From Coffea arabica (taxonomy: Eukaryota; Streptophyta; Magnoliopsida; Gentianales; Rubiaceae): DNA of 64,000 nt. The position numbers and the translations under genes are program-made. Shown one piece after another: positions 10,496-21,300 of this stretch. Location of the stretch: NCBI RefSeq assembly GCF_036785885.1, contig NC_092310.1, positions 1,984,001 through 2,048,000 of the forward strand, read 5' to 3'. The notes under the pieces were generated by a model. That model did no database searches. It had not been told where the DNA came from and saw only the letters and a program-made list of their open reading frames with translations. The number at the start of each line of letters is the position of its first letter. The first letter of the stretch is position 1.

Positions 10496-12060
10496 TGTGA
10501 ACGAACAATGAAATAAAGGTTTTGGATAAGTAAGATTCATTATTATAAAGATATATTCATCGAGACAAATCACGCAAAAAACATTTTTTCTTCTTTTCAT
10601 AAGTATCAACAGCAATTTCCTACTTATTTATTGATACTCGAATCCATAACCTAACCTATCAATTACCGGTGAAATATCTTAACAACTAGACTACGTTTCA
10701 TTGTCACGTAATGTAATAACTTGACATACTACTACTTGAAAGAAGGATAACTACTAGTTTTTTTTTTTTCCATTGGATCACAAAAGAATGCCATATTAAC
10801 AAGTTTGGATTGAACAACTATTTTTGTTCTTTTTTAATCTTTTTATAAATACAACGGGAAAAATAAACAATGCAATTACTTTATGAGTTTGTTTAACGAG
10901 TGTTCATCGAATTTTAACTAAGATAAAAATATACGAATAAATACCTTGAAAAAGTGAAGCTCAATCGGAAAGCATATAATTGTAATAGAGGATAATAATT
11001 GTTAGTATGTGCATGCATATAGCAGATAAAATCTGATTTAGGTGTATCAATAAGTCCCCACTAGACACATTTAGAAAAACTCTTACCCTAGCATTTGTGA
11101 CATAAAAGTATTTTCAAGTAGAATGATCCTATTTAATGTTAACGATTTGATATATGTATGGTAAAAAATTTATTGAGAAATGTATTCAAGGAAAAGTATA
11201 AATTTCTTGGGGAAAAATGTTCCAAACAAGGGGTAAAAAGGTGATTGACAATTAACATGCTTTATGCATCTGGTGATGCTATGATTGTATGAAAATGAAA
11301 TATTTGTTGCACTTGGAAAACAAACACTCCAATAATCTACTGTGTGGATGCGGTCGTTTACCGGAGGCAAAACATTGACAGAGCAAACACTTGTACTTGT
11401 TTTGGCAAAATACGGTACTGTGAGTTCTGCCGTGATTGTAGTTATTACCTGCTTCAATAGAGAAACTTTTATTTTTCTTTAAGGATCCGAATCTGTGATT
11501 TTCATTAATAGTGAAAGTATAGGAACCAAAGCGTCCGGCTTTGAAATTGTATCTGATATGATATACTAATTAGATGATCAAAGAAGGTATCTAAAATGTT
11601 CAGATCTGAATACGATAGGGAGCCAGACTAAGTTATAGTACGAAAATAGGCGCGTGAAACATGTTACGGCAGCAAATGATCGAGCATTCTACACTTGAAT
11701 GTAATTTCCAAAGTTCTGCATCAACAATATGTATTTGACCAGAAGGAAGAAAGAAAAATGTGGAGAAATTTAGTGGCGAGCTTCTGTTTAATGACCTAAT
11801 GCTGCTGCTACTGTTATTTGTCTTCTTCTATTTCTATTTCCAGGAAGGAAAATGTGGAGGAATTGAGTATGAAAATTCTACAATGACTATTGCTTATTGT
11901 GAATAGAAACTTGCAAGATTAAAAAGTGAAATTTACTTGTTTAAAAAGCTGCATGTGAAATTATGATATTTTATTAAAAAAAAAACTGAATGTGAGAACG
12001 AGATTTTGAATGAACAGAATTGAGTTAGACACTTAATAAATAATAAATAAAGATGGGCAA
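10496..12060. other. Intergenic DNA, no gene seen
   Basis: AT-rich, with one SINE-like piece (10620-10705). A 95-codon frame at 11170-11457 on - has no recognisable features and is not called as a gene. Confidence 0.5.
10620..10705 (-). mobile_element. SINE-like fragment with Pol III boxes
   Basis: Read on -, TAGTCTAGTTG fits the tRNA A-box consensus exactly, and GATTCGAGTAT about 35 bases on resembles a B box. This arrangement is typical of the tRNA-derived head of plant SINEs. It is not a tRNA gene, since the stems cannot be formed. Boundaries and tail are not clear. Confidence 0.35.
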
Positions 12061-12069
12061 TATAATAAA

Positions 12070-12993
12070 GGGTTAAATGCAAAAAACCCTCCACAAACTA
12101 TATACCCAGTTGCAGTTTACCCCATAAACTATAATAATAGGCAATTTGCCCCCTTGAATGATATGTTTGGACAACACTACCCCTACTATCTTAAATCATT
12201 CTTCTTTTTTTCTCTATTAGATTTTTTAATTTTTTCCTTTTATTTATTTTCTCCATCTCTCGTGGAACTAGCCAACGTCTCTCTCCGATGTGAAAAGACT
12301 TACATCAAAATTTTTAATATTTTTTAAACCGCTTTTTTAATTTGTTTATTTGTTAAATTCATTCTTAATAATTTGTCATAAACTCTTTATTATTACAAAA
12401 TATATGAAGCTTATATTGTAAAGTGTATTAATCTAGTAATTCAACAATTTAAGTACCTATAAACTAATTAGGAGTTCACAGTTACTCAACTACTTATAAT
12501 AAAAGTAACATATTATATATCACATAAAAAAGAAAAGTTAGCAATTGTTATTGTAGTGAAATAAAAAATAAGAATAAGCAACAATAGTAGTTCATTTTTT
12601 TTTGTTATTGATACTACTAATAATTGATTAATCAATTTCTCTATTTTGTTGTTATATATTTGAAAAGTTCAATTTCTTAAATGACATTGACTTCAACATT
12701 TGGACAAAAAATCTTGTATTCCATAGATTTTTTTTTTATAAAATATTGACATACAAAATTAAGAAATAAACAAATTTTGACTAATCTAGTCTACTTATTT
12801 AAACAATGTTTAAAGAAAAAAAGGAAGAATTTAAAAAGAAAATGATAAGGAAAAAAGAAAAATAACAATGCTTAAATAAAAGGGGTAGATTTGTCCAAAC
12901 ATATCATTCATGGGGGCAACATGCCTATTATTATAGTTTAGGGGGTAAATTGTAATTGGGTATTTAGTTTATGGGGTTTTTTGCATTTAACCA
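12070..12993. mobile_element. Mutator-like non-autonomous element (924 bp)
   Basis: Its ends, GGGTTAAATGCAAAAAA and the inverse, are arms of about 120 bp each. It is flanked by the exact 9-bp duplication TATAATAAA at 12061-12069 and 12994-13002. The inside is very AT-rich and encodes nothing. It is the same broad class as the elements at 1976, 16507, 43774, 51164 and 53228. Confidence 0.88.
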
Positions 12994-13635
12994 TATAATA
13001 AATAGCACTAGTACAAGACAATTCTCGAAACAAAAAAATATTTAGAATAAGAGTAGCTATGTCCAAAATCCAAAATCAACTATGTCGCTATTATTCATTT
13101 CTTGTGGCGGCTGGGGAGTTTGACTTTCTCTGTCTCCTTTGCTGCCTCATTTTTTTTTAACCTTCTTCTATCGTTAATTAATTGCTCAGGCAGGAGGGCC
13201 GTCGTTAATTAATTTATGAATAAATGGGAAAGAGTTTTCAAAAGGTCTTAACCAATTTTCAACGAAAACTGAACAAATAGATTGACAAGAACTTGGGCAG
13301 ACAATCAGATAGTTTGCAATTTGGCTGAGAAATAAATACAATTTTTGGAGGGAAAAAGGTACAGTTTCGGAAAATAAAATGTTAAGTCATGACGACCAAG
13401 TGTGTTCAAAAAGGATATTACTTGTATATATATTTTTACAATAATCACTATAATATTTTTTATAATATGATATATTTTAAATAAAAAGATAGTTCAAAAA
13501 ATAAAATTAATTTAAAAATATATTTGTGATACAAATAAATATTAATTTTTAATGGCCAGTTCAAACCTCTTTTGAATTGAAAAGGATAATTGATTTCACT
13601 ATCTTCATGTTGCATCAGAACTTCTCAATATTACT

Positions 13636-13787
13636 GTTGGGTTTGGATTTTATCCCACCAGTCGTATCGGATTTGAATTTTATCCCACCAATCGTTATTT
13701 GGGATAAAACCCAAATCCAATAAAATAAATGATTAGTGGGATAAATCCCAAATTCGATACGGTTGATGGGATAAAACCAAGCCCAAC
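13636..13787. repeat. Foldback inverted repeat (152 bp)
   Basis: The left half carries GTTGGGTTTGGATTTTATCC and a second block TTATCCCACCAATC. The right half carries the complements in reverse order, ending AAGCCCAAC. The whole folds into one imperfect hairpin, like a small foldback MITE. No target duplication was identified. Confidence 0.6.
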
Positions 13788-13994
13788 ACCTATCCCAATA
13801 CCACATCTGAGTTTCCTATATTACCCTCCAAGGTCAACTTCGGGCAAAGGACCAATCATTGTATAGTAAGGGAGATTTTGGTAATTAACACTAAATTTGA
13901 TACGGCATTAAAATTTGACAGTTTTCTTTTCTTTCATGTCGATTCTCCATGCAACATATTCTACGTTTCTGCTTTTTCTTCAATACCATGAGCA

Positions 13995-14019
13995 TTTTCT
14001 TTTCTTTTCTTTTCTTTTC
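13995..14019 (+). repeat. (TTTTC)5 microsatellite
   Basis: Five perfect copies of TTTTC in a row. Confidence 0.9.
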
Positions 14020-15056
14020 ATGGACAGGGATCTAGTCCCTCTTCTCCTTCTCAACCAATTGTGTCATTTTGTATATATATATTGGAAGATATATTTGATC
14101 CGAGTGTAAGATAAATGTTTCACAATATGTTGAAAATGAAAAGATTTAAATTCTGTTCATATTCATTAGTGATTTTAAATGTAAATTTGAACTCTCTCAT
14201 GAAAAGTTGTGTTATATATAACCGTACCCATTAGACTACTTCAATTCGTGTTATAAAATTTTCCTCTAAACCGCTAAAATTAAGTAGAACGTATTTTCTG
14301 GGTGATGTAATGAACGGATCGAGTCCAACCCCACATATGAACGACTGCAAAAATAAACCAATAAAATTTTTTACTCTTTTGACATCTACAGAACTTCTTT
14401 AATAATACACGCTATACAAATCTTTAAGGCATGAATTTTTTTTGTCGAGTCAATTCCGATAACTTCCACTTTCAAAAAACAAAAAAAAAAAAAAAAAAAA
14501 CCCCACTTTCTCTTGGACCTTACATCTCTCTTTCACAGTGTTCAAGTGCAGTTGTATATGTTAACAAAGACACTGATTAAAGCAAAGAACAGCTCTAGCA
14601 AATTTTTGGTTTTGAGTTCCTTGCGATCAGTCGAGTTCCGCTTCTGAAATAGCATATATAGCCGCAGGGCCCCTTTCAACTTTTCATCATTCGGATGCTT
14701 CCACATATACATAATTATTCTTGTCACCTTCTGAAATTATTTTCTAGCTGCTGAAAACACGAGTCCTGTCCTGCTCTACGCTTGCACGGCATTGAAAATT
14801 TTACAATTTTGTAATTTAAGTTATTTAACGCGAAGAAGAATGCTGCCTCTTTTCCCGCGACGGATGGGAAATGGTGTTTGGTTGAAACAAACGTAGACAA
14901 TTACGAAAATAACAGTTGATGCCATATGTCAGAATTAGAGAGTTTTGTGATGTAGGAGAGTGTGTAGGTTTCAACTCTGCTGTGGTGGAGGCCGGTATCC
15001 ACTTATATGCAAGTGGAGAGACATTTGATTAGCTTTTAAATTCTGTTTCAACCTCG

Positions 15057-15190
15057 GGGGCTTGGTCTGGCGGTTGAAATTGTTGAAAATGGAGCCTTAT
15101 GTCCCTGATTCAAACCTTGCTGCTAGCAAATTGTGGAGGGTAAGGAATAGTCTGCGGAGTTCACTCCCTGCGGGACACCCATAAAAAAAA
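15057..15190 (+). mobile_element. SINE-like fragment
   Basis: A GGGGGCTTGGTCTGGCGG start resembles a tRNA A-box, and GATTCAAACC about 45 bases later resembles a B-box. The segment ends in an eight-base A run (15183-15190). This fits a short tRNA-derived SINE; no clear target duplication was seen. Confidence 0.35.
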
Positions 15191-15267
15191 CGTATTATAT
15201 TTATGGCCCTCCACCATACCAATACTAGGATTTCAACTTATCAAGTTGTACTTTTTTAAGTTCTAAC

Positions 15268-15954
15268 TAGGGGTGGCAATCGGGTCGGGTTCGGGTTAAG
15301 GCTTAAGTATAACAAAGAACCTGCTGACCCGAACCCGACCCGCCAACCCGAAACGGGTCAGGGAACCTGACACGAACCCGAAAATTTCGGGTTGGCGGGT
15401 CGACCCGAAATGATCCGAAATTTAATTTTAATTTATTAATTTATCACTGTAATTTCTAATAAAATCAATTTTTCACAAAATTAATTACATCATCAAGTAA
15501 TAAAAATTTAAATAAATAATTTCAAACCAAATCTAAAATAAATTAAACACCATAAAAGTGTTTTATCCCAAACCAAATATAAAATAAATTAAAACAGCAT
15601 AAAAGTAAAAAATAACATAATATATTATTTGTCCAAATATAATAATTTTAACTTTACACAAGTTAAATAAATTCATTTAGGATTAAGTAATTAATGTCTT
15701 TGGAAAAAAAAATGATTTAGTTTAGTTAGATAAAATAATTTTTATGTTTATTAAATTAGTTTTAATTCATAAACGGGTCACATCGGGTCATATCAGGTCA
15801 CCACGGGTTGATCCGAAATTGACCTGTTTTCTTTTCGGATTCATCAGGTTCGACCCGATTCTGACCCGAAGTCTCGAAACCTCAACCAAAACCCATTAAT
15901 TTCGTGTTAGGTTCGTGTCGTGTTTTCGGGTCGTGTCAGGAATTGCCACCCCTA
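15268..15954. mobile_element. hAT-like non-autonomous element (687 bp)
   Basis: It begins TAGGGGTGGCAAT and ends with the exact inverse, ATTGCCACCCCTA. The flanks are a perfect 8-bp duplication, GTTCTAAC, at 15260-15267 and 15955-15962. Eight-bp duplications mark the hAT superfamily. Both ends carry repeated CGGGTCGGG/ACCCGA motifs, and the AT-rich middle encodes nothing. A distant relative with similar CCGGGTC-rich ends is at 25535-26067. Confidence 0.92.
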
Positions 15955-15962
15955 GTTCTAAC

Positions 15963-16497
15963 CTAATTCTGGTTAAAGGATAAGCCGGGAACACAAATTT
16001 TCTTTTTCTTTTTTTTTAGTTAATTAGAATTAGAGAAACACAAATAAATTTAATTGGTAGGTTAAACATATTATCTCACTTGCTATGACGAGTATTCCAT
16101 TTTCTTCAAACAGCAGACGAAAATATTTTCAGTACCTTTGAATCTTCCATTGTGCGGGAAAAAGCTTTTGACTATGGCCGGCATATTCTTGCCAGTTGAC
16201 TTTTGGATCTAGACAAATGCTGCCGTCTTACGTGGGGATTCATGGCATTTGTGCTTCTGGAACTTCAAGACTCAAAACATTAGAATTGGTCTTTCTGTGG
16301 TGACAATTTACTATTTTTTAAACATGTTTACACCGTAATTACACGTCCTTAGTGACTTTTTTTTTTTTGGTCTGAGATTACAAGGAGATTGCAGCTCGTG
16401 TGCGTATGTATGTATAGGTTTGGGTAGATACAATTGGTTTTAGGTCCAATTTATATGATTATTGTATTTTGCTCTATAATTTGATGTATACACATAA
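15963..16497. other. Intergenic DNA, no gene seen
   Basis: AT-rich with T runs. No coding frame or repeat structure recognised. Confidence 0.5.
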
Positions 16498-16506
16498 ATT
16501 ATTTTA

Positions 16507-16973
16507 CGGTAAAATACCAAAAAACCCCCGTGATTTTCCAAATGTATACTTTACCTCCCTATGATTTGGAAACCTACAATTTAACTCCCTACCATTTCAA
16601 CTAAAGCGAAATCTAACAGAAAACATCTAAATTAACGTTTGAACAAAAAATGCCAAAATTGCCCCTCTATAAGTCAATTCCTCAGAAGAATGTTTCATGC
16701 ACTTGAGAATGGGTAAAATACCAAAAATCTCTATGTAGTTTGCCAAATGTACACTTTACCTTCCTATAGTTTGGAAACACACGGGGTATCGCTGGCAAGT
16801 GAAAATATTATCGCAATCACAACTCTCAGCAGAAGCGCGTGGCACTCAAATACCGTTATTGTAGATGTTTTCTATCAGTTGAAATGACAGGGAGTTAAAT
16901 TATAGGTTTCCAAATCATATGGAGGTAAATTGTACATTTGATAAATCATAGAAGAGTTTTTGGTATTTTATTC
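16507..16973. mobile_element. Mutator-like MITE (467 bp)
   Basis: The arms, GGTAAAATACCAAAAA inward through ACTCCCT and CATTTCAACT, are inverted over about 110 bp. The exact 9-bp duplication ATTATTTTA is at 16498-16506 and 16974-16982. A second partial copy of the left arm lies inside (about 16709-16780), so the element carries an internal duplication or a nested sister. Confidence 0.88.
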
Positions 16974-16982
16974 ATTATTTTA

Positions 16983-18203
16983 TTATATTTTATAACATAC
17001 AACAAAAATTACATGATCGTACTTCAAACACACCAAACTTAGGTGAGTTTATATCAAATTACGAAGAGTGTACGATAAACTTGTTAGACAAAGTCGTACA
17101 CTTATATCTAACGTTTAAACAACGAAATTTATTCCCACGTGAAGATATGTCTGACACATCCTTTTTATGCTATCAAATGCTATGCGATTGTACATGCCTG
17201 CGGTAAAATAGCAGGGAAACTATCGGTAGATTGTGAGTTAAACGTTACGGGTATTCAATTCCTGATGAGTGGATGTCCAAAGTGGTAGGGACGTAGGATT
17301 AACCTGTTTTGGTTCAACAGAAACCTTATACAAATAGTAGGGCAGTACTTATTTAGGACGTGTTACATATGATGATGAAATAATTTTTCCCACAATGATG
17401 TGTACCTAGTTAGATAAAAGTTATGTCTTAGAATTATGTCAAACGATACAATAACTCAAAATTTGATTTTAAGTGCTTCCTTGATTCATACAAAATGGTG
17501 AAGTTGGAAAAAAAAAAAGCATCACTTTCTCATTTATTTGTTGTTGAAATTAAAAAGCTTTTTGTAGACAATTAGACAGTGCATTACTTGGTAGGAAAAA
17601 ATTCAAGCGAGTTCGACTCCTATTATCATAATGAGTCAAATCATGCCTTTGAAACTAAAGTCACTTATAGGAGTTTTTAGAATTCATTCATCAATAAAAT
17701 GCTTACACCGACAACAAGATTCGAATGCACAACCCTTTACAAGGAAGCAGTCGGTCCTTATCTCGACTTATAGCCCGTTTGACAAGTAAATTTTTTAAAT
17801 GTTTGTTTAAATTTTTACTATAATTGATTATAGAAGTTTTTTAAAAAATTTTTGAAATGTGTTTTTTTAAATATTTTAAAGTATATAGTTTAAAAACTTT
17901 AAAATATTTTTTGAGATTACTATAGCTAAAATTTTTAAAAAATTTATAGCAGATAAATTTGATAAAAAACTTGTTTGACAAACAAGGCCTGTATTGGCGG
18001 CAATGGTCCTTTTTCCTTCCTTGCCAAAGGCTTGTGAGCCCTCGTCAATTCGGTCTGATTCTGCCACGTTTCCGCATTTATGGCATGAACATTTGAGGCC
18101 TTACACTTTGCGTAATTATTTTGGCAAACTAATTGTAACACTAGTCGTTATTGAAAAAAGAAACCACAAAAAAAAAGCCAATTAGACAACTGCCCCCCCC
18201 TGC
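16983..18203. other. C4H upstream DNA
   Basis: No gene is seen. An imperfect inverted repeat opening GCCCGTTTGACAAG (17768) and closing near 17990 lies about 220 bp ahead of the C4H TATA box and looks like a decayed MITE. The last 200 bases are less AT-rich and probably form the proximal C4H promoter. Confidence 0.5.
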
Positions 18204-18210
18204 TATAAAT
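18204..18210 (+). promoter_or_regulatory. TATA box of C4H
   Basis: TATAAAT lies 115 bases before the ATG, in a C-rich to AT-rich switch. Transcription would start near 18235, giving a leader of about 90 bases. Confidence 0.65.
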
Positions 18211-18261
18211 TATAGTCACTCCGGCACCGATTCCACTCCATCACCCAACCCACTCAATCAA

Positions 18262-18278
18262 ACCAAACCAAACCAAAC
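18262..18278 (+). promoter_or_regulatory. Three overlapping ACCAAAC MYB-type sites
   Basis: ACCAAAC occurs three times in overlapping phase (18262, 18267, 18272). It matches the published consensus ACC(A/T)A(A/C)(T/C) for secondary-wall MYB response elements, which is known from phenylpropanoid and lignin gene promoters. The sites fall just after the predicted transcription start. Function is inferred only from the match and from the gene it precedes. Confidence 0.4.
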
Positions 18279-18325
18279 CTCCCACTCTCAGTTGATTCCA
18301 ACACAAACGCGCCCTCCACACCGTC

Positions 18326-21300
18326 ATGGATCTTCTCCTGCTAGAGAAGACCCTTTTGGGACTGTTTGCAGCCAGCATAGTTGCCATCGTTGTTTCTAAA
18401 TTACGGGGCAAGAAATTCAAGCTGCCTCCAGGCCCAATCCCAGTTCCCATTTTCGGAAACTGGTTACAAGTTGGTGATGATTTGAACCACCGCAACCTCG
18501 CTGACTACGCCAAGAAATTTGGAGAAATCTTCCTTCTGAGAATGGGCCAGCGCAATCTTGTGGTGGTATCATCCCCTGAACTTGCCAAAGATGCCTTGCA
18601 CACCCAGGGGGTGGAGTTCGGCTCCCGCACCAGAAATGTGGTGTTTGATATATTCACCGGCAAAGGCCAGGATATGGTCTTCACCGTCTACGGCGAGCAT
18701 TGGAGGAAGATGAGAAGGATTATGACTGTCCCCTTTTTCACTAACAAAGTTGTTCAGCAGTATAGACACGGTTGGGAGGCAGAGGTTGCCCGTGTCGTGG
18801 AGGATGTTAAGAAGAACCCTGAATCCTCCACCAATGGGATTGTCTTGAGGAGGAGGTTGCAGCTCATGATGTACAATAATATGTACCGAATCATGTTTGA
18901 TTACCGATTTGAGAGCGAGGATGATCCTCTGTTTAACAAGCTTAAGGCTTTGAACGGAGAGAGGAGTAGGCTGGCTCAGAGCTTCGAATATAATTACGGT
19001 GATTTCATTCCCATCTTGAGGCCTTTCTTGAGGGGTTACTTGAAGATCTGTAAGGAGGTTAAGGAGAGGAGACTGCAGCTGTTCAAGGATCACTTCGTTG
19101 ACGAAAGGAAGTAAGTTTTAGTTTCTGAACTTTTCTCTTCATACATTACTTATCTGAAACTCCATTGATCTAATGTGTAGTTCGATTAACATAAGTAGCA
19201 CTTTTTTTTTTTTTTTTTTTTTTTTAAAAAAGTCTCCTAGATTAACTAAGGATATATTATTATTATTTGGAATAATTAATGTAGAGTATTATTTGGATAG
19301 AGTATATATATAATTGATGCAGTATTTAGGGAAACCCTTTTCTGGAGATGTGCTAATAAATAAAGAAAAGTTTAGGAGTTTCTGGATTCTGACCTGTGAA
19401 AGCATCTTAGGAATGATTTGTATTATTTTTTTTTCAACAAACAGAAATGAAGTATGATTATTAGTTTTCCATTTTTTTTCGTTCTGCCTTGTTTTGCAGC
19501 CCAAACTGGAATCAAATGAATAGTCATAGTCTTAATAGCTTGGCTTCTTACTTTGTATTTTTGGGTTGCAGGAAGCTTGCAAGCACAACAAGCATGGACA
19601 GCAACAGCCTAAAATGTGCCATAGATCATATTCTTGAAGCACAGCAGAAGGGAGAGATTAACGAGGACAATGTCCTTTACATTGTGGAAAACATCAATGT
19701 TGCCGGTAGGTTAACTTCTCACTTCATTGACTTTTTCATCGATGTTACCCAGCCCCAGTTTGGATCTTTTTATGAACTGTTTTCTTTGGATAAGCGCCCT
19801 TTCATCTTAGATTAGATGGCCATTAATACTTTAGTAACGATAGTTATGGTAACGAAACAGTTTTTTTACTGATGTAACAGGTTGTTGTACTTTTAGCGAC
19901 CATTTGATTACTTGATGGACTTATCCACATAAATAGGATAACACTTAAAGATAAGAAAGTAAGTTTTCCATATAAAATAGTAAGTTAACCGTAATAAATT
20001 AGTAACTTTTATACTTCAAAAGGTAAATTGGAATAATTATTAAACTTACTTTTTAAATAAATAAATTACTACTTTATATCAAGTAATAGTAAATTTTTAT
20101 ACATAAATAGTAATTCTTACTGATAACATGGTAAATTTGATTAATAATCAAAACTTACTGATTTATAGGACACATGTACTATTTTACTGCTTAATGCTTA
20201 ATGCTTACTGATTTATCCTTTTCTTCTTTTAATGCTTAATCTAATTCCTATCTAAGGCCTCTTTTGAGAAGCTCTGCGCGGCGGCTCTCCTTCCGCAGAG
20301 GAAGAAGAAGCAGAGAGCCTCTGCTGCGCTCCAGCCCTCCAGTAAAATAGAAGCCTCTGCCCTGCTCTCTTCTTTTGAAATTACCAAAATAGGCAAAAGT
20401 CTTCCTTTGCCAATAATGCCCCTAGGATAAGCTCTGTTATTTGGGCTCTTTCCTTGTTAAATTGGCACTTGTTATCATATTTTTGTTCTACTCCCTGAAA
20501 TAAATGCAAAATATCAAAAGTGAGTAGAATCTAGCAATTAATCCACATTACGCCAGATAATAGGGGAAATTAATAATAAAATAAATGATAAAATTGCAAC
20601 CTATCATTTACTTTAAAACATATTTCAAACTAGTATTAGGAAATTTATTTGAAAGAACAATAAGATGTTGTATTAATGATTAATGCTTAGTACCTTAGTT
20701 AGTAAGTACTCATAATATACCTGTATAATACATGATTATAGGTATAATTTAAACAATTTTTTATTATACATTTTAAAATACTATGAAAAATAGTTTGACT
20801 TTTCACATAATCTTGTAAAATATGTAATAAAATTTTGTCGTATTATAAGTTTTTAATCATTTTCAATTTTTGAAAAATTTGAAAGTTTGGATAAGAATAA
20901 CAACAAATCTTCCTAGTTATATATAGAATATCACTTGTTTATATATCACAATTTTTATAATTTAACACCTATGAATATAATAAGATGATAAAGTTTTAAT
21001 AAATTTACATCTGGGACACAAGAAATAATATGAGTTAAAGCCCAAACAAAATGAGAAATAATATAACAATAAAAATGACAAAATTAGTATAACAATTAAC
21101 ATAAGAAAATCAGTAAGATTTGGACTTTTTTCCTTGGGAGATTGTTCATAAAAATGGGATCCAACAATTATAAATGAAAATCACATGCATATATAATCTA
21201 TTGTATAATTTAAATTAAATTTAGTTCACGTATAAAATGGTCCTAAAATAATTAGTACACTGTGATACAATGTTATTTTAACAACAAATTTTTTTTTTAC

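Larger units (their letters stand above)
13003..15056. other. Intergenic DNA, no gene seen
   Basis: It holds a foldback sequence (13636-13787), a (TTTTC)5 microsatellite (13995-14019) and a 20-base A run (14481-14500). No supported coding frame. Confidence 0.5.

Noticed and set aside
10620..10705. Possible tRNA gene on -
   Set aside because: A- and B-box-like motifs are present, but the acceptor, D, anticodon and T stems cannot be formed. A SINE head is more likely.
18569..19093. 174-codon frame antisense to C4H exon 1
   Set aside because: It is a shadow of the well-supported C4H exon and has no features of its own.
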